Source of the DNA: Notospermus geniculatus
Lineage: Eukaryota > Nemertea > Pilidiophora > Heteronemertea > Lineidae
Direction of reading: 5' to 3'
NCBI GenBank assembly: GCA_002633025.1
Contig: NMRB01000076.1
Coordinates: forward strand, 260,935 to 324,934
DNA length: 64,000 bases
The notes below the pieces were generated by a model. The model was given only the letters and a program-made list of their open reading frames with translations, was not told the DNA's origin and did not search any database. The position numbers and the translations under genes are program-made. Positions 11,766 through 23,492 of this stretch are shown here, piece by piece (within the stretch, counting starts at the first letter, position 1; the number at the start of each line of letters is the position of its first letter).

Positions 11766-13059
11766 GCTGTGGGAGGGCATTCTTAGAACTGAGCTGAGCC
11801 TTTCTTGTCTTCCAAGTTTGCATTGTCTGAATGATTCCGAATGATCATGTGTTGTTCACATCCGAAGAAAGTCATGGCCTCTCCAGTTTCTGGCTCTTAA
11901 CTCCTCGCCCATGACATTTGTTCAGGTATTGAGCAGTCGGATTTCTGAGTGACATATCCATTAGCCTTGGCAGAGATCTTCAGTATGTATTTAAGACTTA
12001 GCTCCCATGCTGATCAGTCATTTCCTATATGTCATTGGACTCGTTCTTCATGGCATGTGATGGACAAGTTGCTGAAGGTGAAAGAACGACTGTATACCAA
12101 CTCTGGCTTTTACGGCAACAATGCATGTTTTCCCTTCAGCCTTATGGTCATTGCTGCTCGTTTCCTGTCATTTGCCAGATTATTCCCCTCGCCTCTCTGA
12201 ACTGGAGTTGTCTAACTTCTGGTGTCATACAGGTATCATCCTGACTAAAAAATACAATTCTTGACCAAATTTTCTCTGCTTGGCCTCGGTGCTAAAATCA
12301 GTGAGTTTGGAAAGCCTGGATGCAGCAGATATTGACCAGTGTCTTTACACGTACCTGTGCATTGCATCTGGCATTCGTGGTCAACTTGATTATTATGATC
12401 ACATCTCAAATCTCAGTCATGAATTGGATGCCAATGCAAGAAGTAATTGAAAACCATTCATTTAGAACCTTCCATGCATAGTTAGAAGCCAATGATTTAT
12501 CAAATGTGATGGACGCAAATGCCATCATACCAATCTTTCCAATCTCCAGTCGAGTGAATTGATGATCAACCAACGATTTCTGACCTTTGCCAGGGGCTAC
12601 TATTGATTCGACATTGGGGGAGATTAACTCATGTTTTTGCAAAATTTTTATTTGACTGTCATCGAACTTGGCATCAATTCAGGTCAAAACGGTTGCGAGG
12701 GACGTCATCTAGCCAGTAATCTAGCTAGAAACGACTTGCTCGATAAATGTGAACGGCACGATCTTCCCGCTGTACTTGAACAACATTGTTAATGGGGAAG
12801 GTTTCACTGGGGTACATTGAGACTATCGGAGAGTGGCACAGTGTAAGAAAACTGACAAGTCACTCTGTCTGAAAGTGGAACTACCCCAGGGAGCATTTGA
12901 ATGCAAAGTAGTCACCATTCTTACCTCTTATGCATTTCATGAGAATGCAAATGCAAGTTTGCCATCATGCAAGTACCAACTTGGAGGAAATCAATACCGC
13001 CTCTTGGTTAGAAGTCGTGGGTTTTATATTTGAGAGTATTGCTGATGTTTGATTCATGG

Positions 13060-13660
13060 TGATATGGCTGGGCGCATATCTGCACTGTATGACATCAGAG
13101 TAGTCTGTTTAGTTCTAAGGCAGAAGAAAGCTCTGCGTACATCTGGGGCTGCATCACTTGATGTGAACATGAATGACGTCAGAGTAGGTAATACACTGAT
13201 GACATCAAAGTTTTGAAGAAAAAAGCTGTTAAGTTCCAAGGTGCAGAAAGCTGGCAGTCTGCTAACATACATCCATGAAGATGCACATCCTGCGTTGTGG
13301 ATATGAATGAAATCAGAAGAGGTATTATGACAGGATCAAAGGAAGTTCTTTCATCAGGTTCAAGGCTGGTGAAAGCACTGAAGGAGATCTAGGGAGTTGG
13401 TTCCCTAGATTCTTTCAGTATGGCTTAAGTCATATTGCCGATAATGCAGTGAGATAAATAAATTATTTGCAGTACAACTGGTGCTGGCATCCCTCTGTGA
13501 ACATGAATGACGTCAGTTGTGACGTCAGTTGTAACATCAATGACAACATCAAAGGAAGTATACTCAGTGCTGTTCCAAGGCTGGTGACAGCACTGTAGGC
13601 GATCTGAGGAGTGGGTTTGCTTGGCTTTTTCAGCATAATGACTCAAACATACTGGTGACC
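13060..13660. repeat. Degenerate tandem repeat, unit about 210 bp
   Basis: The words AACATGAATGACGTCAG (about 13167 and 13500), CAAGGCTGGTGAAAGCACTG (13361) and CAAGGCTGGTGACAGCACTG (13567) recur in the same order. This suggests an old, decayed tandem duplication. The boundaries are approximate. Confidence 0.4.
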
Positions 13661-16600
13661 TACATTATTTGTAGTTGAAACTTTGGAAAGAACCCACAGC
13701 TTTCTCGACAAGCTTGACATTCTGTGCCAGTGACATTGCTGGCACAGATCATCTCACCGACGTGCACTCCTAAAGCTTCAGCACATGCAGAGATGATGGC
13801 CCTTTTGTACATGTTATGTCCTACCAGCTTTAGGCAGACTCATACACATATTGAAAGTAATATTCCAAACTAAATGACAATGAGATTCACCAATATTGGA
13901 AAAGCAGCCAGACATAGATCATATTACAGAAGACTGATTGGAAGAGGTTTGGCCAGAAAGCCAAGGCGATTGGCCTCATTGTCTTAGAGCAAGCCATTGG
14001 CAAAGAAAAGCTCTTGTTACATGGCATTTGTAGTGGGTAGTGTTGATAGTATTAGCCTTGTGCTACATGCTAAAATTACTAGCTCGGTGTCAACCACTAG
14101 CTTGTTTGTAATCATTGCACTGCTCGCCTGGGAATTGAGAGCACCTCTGTTTATCACGACAAATATTCTAGATCCGGTTAGGGATTTCCTGACACTATCC
14201 ATTTAGGAAATAAAAAGGTCAGTATCACTTAGGCTCCCAGGGTTAGCCTACTGTAACGTAGCTGACAGCCCCTGGAGCTTCGTGTCAATTATAGTCATAG
14301 TCATTTGCCATTGTCGGGACTAGAAACTGTCGAAGATGCTGCCCATTTAGATCAGCACTGAAAGCAGAGAAAAAAATACAAATGGTTACTTGCTTAAAAC
14401 AAGCCTGATGGAAATCTGCCATTTCTGTCTCTCCTCATGCATTAGTGGGAGCAATTTTGACTGTTTTTTCATCCAATTCAAGTGTATGGCATTAGCTGTG
14501 AGTGAGTGAAAAGCCTTAGAATGTTGAAGAAAAGGATGGGGACTGGTATCAAGTAGCTAATGGGTTGCTGGATTAGTGTCAAGTTGCTTTATGTGATCAT
14601 TGACTTGTTGGCTTGGGAGGACCTAATGGATTGCAACAAATGTTATTGATCAGGACTTTAGTATTTGACCTCTCGACTTGACATTTGGCAACAGCAGAAA
14701 ATGTGGCCAAAGAAGGTTTTTCACCACTTAGTGACATGCCAAAGAATAGACGATTCCAAAAGAGTGCAGCACCTGACGGGTCAGTGTCATGACGTCCTGC
14801 ACGTCATTTCTGAACGCCATGATGCAACTNGCAGGACTTGTGTTTAGACCATCCAATGATTCTCATGCCCATAGTTTTCTACTGCTGAGTTGCACGTAGA
14901 CCAACTTGCACAAGAAAAGTCTTGCAGGGAGAAGTGCCTTTTGCTTCTTAGCATTCCCTTGTAACCCAAGATTAATTTGTGGCCTCGGAGACCTTGGGAA
15001 TTGGAATGTGTAATGAGGCTTGTGGGAAGTCTTCATTTCTTTCTCATGCTGGTCAGCCACCAATAAGGATCAATTCCTAGAAGCGTAGCTGCTGAAGAAA
15101 TCAATTTGTGGAACAAAATGGCACCAGAAGAGCAATGCTTATTTTAGGGCCCCTTTTTTGTGTGTCGGAGTCAGATTGTGCTGATTGCTCAGCAAGATTG
15201 CTTTGGGTGGAGAGGAACCAAGGTTCTGAACTCACTGAACTCGTCTTACCACTACCTGGCTCAGCTTTGCATTGGTCTTTGCCACCATGCAGCCATCCTG
15301 GCTGATGCAGAATCCATGTTGGGGGAGAATTTTGTGAAAGTACTTTTTCAGGACTGATGCATGTGCATCAATCTATGCCTACCTTGTTTACTGATGTTTT
15401 GGGAATCTTTTTGATGGAATACAGGTTTTAAACCTAGGAATACTTAGGGCAATAGCACTTGTTCCTGGCTGACTTGAACGCCAACTGCCGCAGGGGCATA
15501 CTGGTGCCTAGGCCTTTGTACATAGAATAACAATGCCACCTGGGTCTTGTTAAGCTCTCCTTGGCATTTGGAGATGGACTCAAGTTTTTCCTGCTGATAT
15601 TTGCTAAGCTTCAAAGGCACAATGATGAGGAAAACAGATCAATATCAAGCTTTCTCGTCATCCCTAATATCAGGAACCCTCTATCATAATATTGTGTTTG
15701 AGATAAGTTTTTTCAGGAGAACTTGCATTTGCTTTGAGGCTGTGCTTTGCTGAGCAAATCATTCTTGGGCCTAGTTCAAACTTCTCACTGTAATCCTAAG
15801 CTGGGGAATGGGATATACACTACATTGTTTGATTACAGTGGTGTAAGAACATGGTTGTCGTTGGCAGTTTCAGGTCTTTCACTCCAAACTGTAGTTGAAA
15901 ATGCAAGGCAGCTCTCGATGCTCTCCGCCACAGAAGAAGACAAAAACAACAGTATTTATCACCTGTCTTCTGCTCTCCATTAGTAGCCAAGTTCAGTGTC
16001 ACAGCACGGAACGCATCGGCTACCACCAACCAGCAATTTGCTGTGATTTAAAATGAGCGTACGTCCCCCTGGAGTAAGCCCGAGGCGGCAGCTGCCGTTA
16101 TTGTAATCCTGATGCTCCTGTGTCCATCAGAGGTTCTGTAACCATTGCTTCAGGCCGTGATGGTTGGCTTCCAGTGTGTTGTATTAGCTGCAAGAATGAA
16201 TCAGTCCTGCTGTAACCAAATCCTTTGGTGCGCAGATGTGAGGTGTAAAATCATCCTTACTAGTATTTTACCATTGTTTTATTTCTCCAGATTCATAATG
16301 AATCATCCTCGAAATCTGACCCATTAGGTTTTAGTTTCTGATACAGGTGAAAAGATGTTGCTTTCTTTTCTTTTTATCAATAGTTGGTTTCTTGTTAAGA
16401 AAATTGTGTTGATCGTCTACTAGCTGGTTTGGTACATCTTCTGTTCTTTCTTGTAATCTAGCCAAGGGAAATGTTGATGTTGTTGAGCCTGACCTCAGGT
16501 TCATCATCATTGCTGTCAGCTTCAGCATTGTCATCCTTCATCAACTGACGTCAAAGGATTTCAAAAACACAAGACAAAAAGAAGATGTGCATTGCGCAAA

Positions 16601-17338
16601 CTGAATCATTATTTGGCTATTTCTAGGAATTTTCTTTCCTAACCTGAGGCTAGTTCCTATTTCCGACATCAACATGACAGCAGTGACAGTGAATTTATTC
16701 CTTTCATTGCCAAAGTAGCCTCCTGTCAAATTGGAAAAAGTAGGAAAAAGACCGACAAAGTGCCTATAGTTCCTATTATGTTGGTATTCATTGGAAAGTG
16801 CTCTCGGAGAGCTTTCCATGAAAAGCGATGTGTTGGGTTTCAATTCCTTTTCCAGAACATTCACATATGTGACGCAGCACAGCAAAATGAGTCAGAAGTC
16901 GCAGAGCAGAAGACCGAAGGTGGAACCAGACAGCAACCACAGAAATCGACCAAGTCAGATTTCACAATGGGCAGACAATCCTGAAATCAGCGAACCATTG
17001 GTGTCACCTGGGACATGTTCTTCTTATGTGGGCATTCCGACTCACTTTGTCGTGCCGGGTCACATATTAGATATTTTTTTGATAAAATTGCTGCCGGCAA
17101 TGGAAGGGTAATGAATGCAAAGGAGGAAGAGCAACAACATGTTTTATTAGCTTCATTCTACAATATTGGGCTATTTATATTGTGTAGCATGTGGGAGGAT
17201 GGGTTGCAGAGAACCTTCAACGTCAATGAATGAGGGCATGATAATGTGCTCAGAAAGTACCAGAAGTTTATTCTAAGTACATTGCCATCTCGCAGCTTGA
17301 TAACTCAACTGTCTCAAAAACATCCGGGCTAGTGCATC

Positions 17339-17552
17339 CAGTGTTCTCCGCATGGCTTTTTGTAAGGGTGGCCCACCCTACCTTGGCATGTTACCACCCT
17401 ACCTTACAGTCCAATTTTGTAATGGTTTTGTATTACCCCCCCCCCCACACACCTTAAATTGGTGACCACCCTATCTTAATTTGCAAAGTAATGGGAAAAC
17501 CTGGAATTTCAAGGGTTCCACCCTACCTTAAGAAATCCTGCGGAGAACACTG
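17339..17552. repeat. Foldback element with CAGTGTTCTCCGC ends
   Basis: The termini CAGTGTTCTCCGC and GCGGAGAACACTG are exact inverted repeats (hAT-like CAGTG). The interior repeats the word CCACCCTACCTTA several times and holds a run of C. A related sequence with CCACCCTGTTT words lies at 53971-54204, ending AGAACACTG. Confidence 0.65.
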
Positions 17553-17946
17553 TCAGATATAAGTCTTATCGACTCCTTGTTATGTTGGGGGTCGGAGCCT
17601 TATGTAGATGGCAGCACCAGTGGTAAGCCAGTGTCTTCTTTTGGCTGCTTTCAAAACATCTGTGGTGGTACAAAGTGTGTTAACCACAAGACACAAAAAC
17701 CACCTCACAGCATCACAAAGTCATGATACAGGAGGCAGCATACGTATCTCCCCATTCCTGTATTTTCCAATTTCCCTAATGCCCCCTGTGGAAACATAAA
17801 TTCCTCTGTGTAGTGATGAATCCGTCATGGAAGAAATATGGCAAGATTACTGATGTATGAGGGAAATGCTGTTTTGTCCATTGGAGTTTGCGGTGGTGGA
17901 AGCTGTTCATTAGCTTTCTTGTCCTTTCCCTAGTCAACATTCCTAA

Positions 17947-18159
17947 AGCCCGCCGCACACGTGAGCTATCTGCTGAGCAAAAAGTCATTCGAGACCGTTT
18001 GCTCAGCAGATAGCTCACCGAAAAATACGCGCACACGCGAGTTTTCTGCCTCGCGAGGCAAAAAACTCACCGAAATTACGCGCACACGCGAGCTATCTGC
18101 TGAGCAAACGGTCTGAAATAACTTTTTGCTCAGCAGATAGCTCCCGTGTGCGGCAGGCT
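17947..18159. repeat. 213-bp compound hairpin, flanked by TAA
   Basis: Ends AGCCCGCCGCACACG and CGTGTGCGGCAGGCT, with TAA immediately outside on both sides (17944-17946 and 18160-18162). Inside, GCTATCTGCTGAGCAAA appears four times in alternating orientation around a GCACACGCGAG core. Same family as 5891-5976. Confidence 0.8.
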
Positions 18160-18308
18160 TAATGCCAGCCATAGACAGTCAATTTTTTGGGAAATGCAGA
18201 TTCAGGACCATGCTTAGACCCACATGTAAGCTACACTCAATAATTCAGTGATCGGTCTCCGCTCGAAGCTGTCACCCTCAACCACTGAAACACTTAGTGC
18301 CAAAGTCC

Positions 18309-18472
18309 GTTTCTGAACACTAGATGTCACTAGCACTTGTTGACGAACACGCTCGATCAACCAGCCAATGAGCGATCAGCCAATAGAAAACGTTTCATGT
18401 TTTCCCCTAGTTGCGTGAAATACTGGTCGCTGATTGGTTGATAACAATTTGCGCCATCTAGTGTTCAGAAAC
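18309..18472. repeat. Inverted-repeat element with GTTTCTGAACACTAGATG ends
   Basis: The 18-bp ends at 18309 and 18455-18472 are exact reverse complements, with partly palindromic sequence inside (GCTGATTGGTTGAT against ATCAACCAGCCAATGAGCG). The right end is also the left edge of the duplicated 0.66-kb block and recurs at 19200. Confidence 0.6.
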
Positions 18473-19856
18473 ATGATTAGGCCCCATCTGTGCCAGTGGT
18501 TGAGAGCGTATAATAACTAAGCTCAAGGCCACTGGGGACGAGTGTACAAGCCTTCATTGAGCTTCTTCAGAAAATTTGATGAAAACTCGACTGTGTTTGG
18601 CAGGCATTGTCAGCAAAGGTTAGCGTATCTTTTTTACCATGAAACCTGCTTATAATGACACAAATTGCACAGCTACCTTCAGTTAGCATTCACCTGCCAT
18701 GTTCAGTTCTGGAATGCAGTGTGCGTGGTTTTTCCACGCATTCCGAACGTGGTTAAGTTGACATCAGTTTTCGTAGCCGAGGAAGCTGTAGGCATGAAAA
18801 AGTGAAACATGAGCTTAAAATACCTCACTTCATGTTTCTGATGTTAATGCAGCTTTTATGTAAAATGTCATCTGTGCTAATGGATTTCCTGTCTCATCTT
18901 CTAGTAAATGTAGTTTGGGAAACAGACAGATAGTTTCTAGATATAAATGAGTATAAAGCCTTTCATTTATGAGAGGGAAATGCTATGTGGTATATTGGGC
19001 CAGAAAAACTTTCTTTGATATAAAACCCAATGTGCAGGAAAGGAATTGTTTTGAGGATAGATCCTGTCCTATGGTATCAATTGCACGGATGATGCTTTTT
19101 AGCTCAGCTGACCAAAGGTCAGCGGAGCTAGTCAAATAGGTATTCAGTGGCGTCAGTGTGTCAGTCCAGCAGTCCAGCACTCCAGCAAGGTTGATGACAA
19201 TTTGCGCCATCTAGTGTTCAGAAACATGATTAGGCCCCATCTGTGCCGGTGGTTGAGAGCGTATAACTAGCTCGAGGCCAGCAGTGGGAACGAGTGTACA
19301 TGTAAGCCTTCATTGAGCTTCTTCAGAAAATTTGATGAAAACTTGACTGTGTTTGGCAGGCATTGTCAGCAAAGGTTAGCGTATCTTTTTTTGCCATGAA
19401 ACCTGCTTATAATGACACAAATTGCACAGGTACCTTCAGTTAGCATTCACCTGCCATGTTCAGTTCTGGAATGCAGTGTGCGTGGTTTTTCCACGCATTC
19501 CGAACGTGGTTAAGTTGACATCAGTTTTCGTAGCGGAGGAAGCTGTAGGCATGAAAAAGTGAAACATGAGCTTAAAATACCTCACTTCATGTTTCTGATG
19601 TTAATGCAGCTTTTATGTAAAATGTCATCTGTGCTAATGGATTTCCTGTCTCATCTTCTAGTAAATGTAGTTTGGGCAACAGACAGATAGTTTCTAGAAA
19701 TGAGTGAGTGAAAGCCTTTCATTTATGAAAGAGAAATGCTATGTGGTAGATTGGGCCAGAAAAACTTTCTTTGATATAAAACCCAATGTGCAGGAAAGGA
19801 ATTGTTTTGAGGATAGATCCTGTCCTATGGTATCAATTGCACGGATGATGCTTTTT
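18440..19856. repeat. Direct duplication of a ~0.66-kb block with a 92-bp spacer
   Basis: Block 1 (18440-19100) and block 2 (19193-19856) are nearly identical at an offset of about 753 bp, from GACAATTTGCGCCATC to GGATGATGCTTTTT. The spacer 19101-19192 begins AGCTCAGCTGACCAAAGGTC, a palindromic word, and holds repeated CAGTCCAGCA units. No coding is seen. Confidence 0.9.
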
Positions 19857-22024
19857 GATGGCTAAGTTTATATCAACTGAAAATGCATAAGGACTTATTT
19901 TGGCTACTCAAATCTCATTTGGCTAATGTTTTGGCTAAAACTTGAGAAAGGCTAGCTCCATCCCTGGCCCTGCAATGCTCCCCAATTGCTGTTGTTGATG
20001 TTTATTATCACCATGTTTACACCTGAATCTTTCTTCAAATGCTAACAAAAGGTGGGTTAATTTTGTTGTAGTCTTTGGATGAAACCTTTAAAAAATGGTT
20101 GATATTTCATGGTTTAAAAAAGTAGATAGATAGTAGACTGAAGTTGCTGAGCTAATGGAATTGTGAGTAGTTGAAATGAGAGAGAACTTTATCTCAATGG
20201 TTTCCTTTTGATATTTCCCATGCTTGAAGGAATACGAAAAGCAAACAGCAGGTGTCTGCAATACTGATCCGAAACGTCATCCAATTTCTATTTTATCTGT
20301 TGAAGCAAGTTTTAATTTCTTGAGAAAACACTGAAAATTTATAAAGAACAGGTGAGTGAGTAAAGTTAGTGTAAAGGAATATAATGTATCCTGTGTTGCA
20401 TTTGTAGTAAACTAAAATGAAAGCCGTCATGTTCGATTTCACGGTATGTTTTGCTTCTTGCTTGGTCTAGAACTTGAACATTTCACCTGGAGCGTCTAAG
20501 AATATTTAGGATGACTTTGGAAAACAATAGCTTCTCATCCTTAAGCTTGAACACTAACTCAAACACAAAACATCTTTGCTTGATACTTTTCTGAAAAGAA
20601 TGATTGTAGATTGACGTAAGCCTAAAGGCATTGCATGATGGTGTATGTATAAGCATCAATGAAGAAGATGTTGAAAATCTTTTTTGCAACTTCTATTCAA
20701 GCTTGAATATAGCAAAGGTTGAGGTGGGCATCGTTGGGCTATAGAAAGAAGATGTCTGATCTAATTTGAGCTCGATGTGAAGACAGGATGGTCAGTTATA
20801 CTAGTAAGCTTATCAGAATATGAACTGAAGATCAAAATCGGGGACTGTGCTGACCATGAGATGATCTTAAACACAAGAATCAAGGCATCTTTCCATAACC
20901 AATTTCTATCATTGATCTTTTGACCTATAGCTTAAATGATTTTGTAACCAGAGTGGTGTTGAAGTAGTTTGACTCGAAGCTTTCAGTTGGTTTCCTTGGG
21001 GAGAAGTCACCTGCGTCACACTTAAAAGTCTCTTTCCCAGGCTGAGTGCGTGGTGAAATCAAAGTGGAAAATGGCAAATGGTGCCTTTTCAACTCGATTT
21101 GGGAAGGATGACGTGAATGGGTTATCAAGTTGATCAAGCTTGGTTCTAATGCTTTCCTATTCAATTGCTTCCTTGAACAAATCGTAGATTAACTATTTCA
21201 CAAGTTGCCTGTGGTTTCTCTAAGGAATTGTAATTGAAACTGGTAAAGGATTGAGTCCTTTATCAACTCAGAAATTTTGCTGTGATGCAAAAAAGGCTCT
21301 CTATTTGATGAAACCCATTGACAAACGCATTCTAATGGCTTATCTTGAGAAACATTGAAGAGAATTAGGTGTTTCCTGTGAGCCGGTGAAGGTTTCTTTG
21401 GATGAAATTCCATTTGAAGGTTGAATCTCTTGTGGAATACAAATGAGGTTCCAAAGTCCCAAGAGTCTTCAGAAGGCAAATCAAACAGTTTTATTTTATT
21501 AGAGATGGCCTTGAAATCTGCTCATGAGATAGAGATGGCCTTGAATTCCACTTGTTATAAGGAACAGCTAAGACCCGAGAGCCTTCTGAAGGGGTTCAAG
21601 TGCTAAGTAGAAATGGTAGTTCACTGATGGTTAGATTCAGGTGTAAACATTGGTTATGTATTTGTAAACATATCTTCCTTTCCAGTCCTTCTCTTACATA
21701 TATTGGTAGTGTAGAATTAGTAGCATTTTCTTGCATTCTCAGGGTTCAGAGGTGATCTGTTAGTGTCTAAATGCCCTGACATATGAGAAAATCATTGAGA
21801 AGTGACTGATTTCAGTAGCATTTCACAAAACTCACAGAATATTTCAAGTATCAAACCAATCTGAGTTGAAACCATCTTTGAGCTGACAAGAACAAGCTTT
21901 AAGCCTTTTTGCAAACCCTCCTACTACCCCCCCCCCCCTTGATTCCCATGGAACTTGGCGTCCTACCTTAGACCTCAACTCCGAACCCTGAAAGTGACCT
22001 GTAACATTGACAATTTTCTTGCAG

Positions 22025-22140
22025 AATATAGGCACCGATTCTGGTGGTTTGGCCACATGTGGCGCCACCTGTCGGCGCATAAGTTCGACATTTTGGCCAA
22101 CTTGGAGCGGGAAATGTTCCTTAACAAGCAGTTTGCCAAG
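22025..22140 (+). CDS. NDST: NDST exon 3A: FWWFGH segment, first version
   Basis: A 116-bp exon after acceptor CAATTTTCTTGCAG, with donor GTATGA at 22141. With the G carried from exon 2 it encodes 39 residues: EYRHRFWWFGHMWRHLSAHK, then a tail ending FLNKQFAK. It matches vertebrate EFWWFPHMWSHMQPH...NKKFA, part of the N-deacetylase domain whose histidines are likely catalytic or metal-binding (family-level inference). It is phase 1 in and phase 0 out. A second exon of the same kind lies at 38293-38405. By hand alignment about 22 of 39 positions are identical, including every His of the GH, WxH and AH positions. The start-proximal half is conserved and the tail diverges. Confidence 0.9.
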
Positions 22141-22515
22141 GTATGATGGTTGCATCTCGATGGAGCTATCCATGGCGGTGTTAGAATCCTTCTGTGGTGG
22201 ACGTTTCCCTTCCCTTTGTAAGGTGGTTGCATGAGATATTTTTGAATTTTTCATCTGTCAACTTCTGATAATTTGATGTTTGTATAAAATGAAATACACA
22301 CTGGTTTAGAATGATTTAGCCTACTGGTACTTGCTTGAAGAGTCAAAGAAATGAACAGAACTGCAGAAAACATGCTGATATCAGTCACACACTGAGGAGA
22401 CCAAGAAAATGGTAAAGGTATTGGTCTGATGTCCACTGCAATTAGCATCATCAGCCAACTTCACATTTTAAGGAAACCTTACTGCATGGATGGGATTACT
22501 CCAGTGAGACAATAT

Positions 22516-23208
22516 GAGCAATGTGAATCAAAACTAGTAAATGCTTTTACTTTCTTTCTGCTGTACAAATGCACTGGAGAGGCGTGTACAAATCTGAAGT
22601 AAAACCATTTACTAGACTTTATTGCTTGCTCTTTCTCCGTCTTTTAATTCTTCACTAAACAAAGTAAAGCAAATTAAATTGCTATAGTTAATAAATCATG
22701 ATGTAGCTTACCTTTAGGCAGTCTACAGACCTTAAAATCTTGTAACGATATTGAGTTAATCATTCGCCGTTTATCAGATAATTCACAATTGGTATCAAAT
22801 ATAGATCTTCCTTGATCGAATCCTCTNATTGCCTAGCGCATTTGTATTGCAAAATTCAAGTAAAAGCATTTACTAGTCTTTATTCATATGAACCATTGAG
22901 CAGTGTGAATCAAAACTAGTAAATGCTTTTAGTTGCTTTCTGCTGTACAAATGCACTGGAGAGGCGTGTACAAATCTGAAGTAAAACCATTTACTAGACT
23001 TTATTGCTTGCTCTTTCTCCGTCTTTTAATTCTTCACTAAACAAAGTAAAGCAAATTAAATTGCTATAGTTAATAAATCATGATGTAGCTTACCTTTAGG
23101 CAGTCTACAGACCTTAAAATCTTGTAACGATATTGAGTTAATCATTCGCCGTTTATCAGATAATTCACAATTGGTATCAAATATAGATCTTCCTTGATCG
23201 AATCCTCT
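22516..23208. repeat. Tandem duplication (311 bp, offset exactly 382)
   Basis: 22516-22826 and 22898-23208 match almost base for base with no net indel, beginning GAGCANTGTGAATCAAAACT and ending GATCGAATCCTCT. Inside the first copy plus spacer, AACTAGTAAATGCTTTTA is mirrored by TAAAAGCATTTACTAGT (from 22861), so the unit includes a foldback-like element. An ambiguous base at 22827 sits exactly at the end of copy 1. Confidence 0.9.
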
Positions 23209-23379
23209 TTGATCTTATAACCTAGCATCTATCTATTTAGAAGTGCTAATAGTAGTCAATAGGAAAATCGTTCAGACTAAGTATTGGGTTCATGTTTTTA
23301 TTGAGGTAGGAACGATTGAAATCAACATACATGGAGCTTGAAATAGACTTATTTGGGAGTGTGATTAAGGTATCAAGGT

Positions 23380-23492
23380 CAGGGGCCTGTTTCATGAAGT
23401 GACTTTAAGCTAATGGTACCTTTAACCAAATGGAAAATGCATTGAGTTAATGATACCATTAGCTTAAAGTCACTTTATGAAACAGGCCCCTG
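23380..23492. repeat. Foldback element, CAGGGGCCTGTTTCATGAAG ends
   Basis: The left arm runs through GACTTTAAGCTAATGGTACC. The right arm is its near-perfect complement, ending TGAAACAGGCCCCTG. The arms are about 45 bp. It belongs to the GGGCC-ended class. Confidence 0.8.

Larger units (their letters stand above)
7679..22024. other. NDST intron 2 (14.3 kb to exon 3A), repeat-rich
   Basis: I see no supported gene inside. It holds foldbacks (8231-8338, 8399-8517, 8751-9071, 17339-17552, 17947-18159, 18309-18472), minisatellites (9219-9582, 11303-11765), a degenerate repeat (13060-13660) and a 0.66-kb tandem duplication (18440-19856). The stretches 9.6-11.2 kb, 11.8-13.0 kb, 13.7-17.3 kb and 19.9-22.0 kb show nothing I can assign. 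One ambiguous base lies at 14830. Confidence 0.7.

Noticed and set aside
11268-11766. Several overlapping open frames on both strands
   Set aside because: All are products of the ~39-bp minisatellite.
16541-16885. 114-codon minus-strand frame in intron 2
   Set aside because: No domain, no flanking splice signals and no support beyond length.
21198-21479. 93-codon minus-strand frame, and a neighbour at 20925-21164
   Set aside because: No splice sites at the edges and no recognisable motif. Such lengths occur by chance in this much AT-rich sequence.
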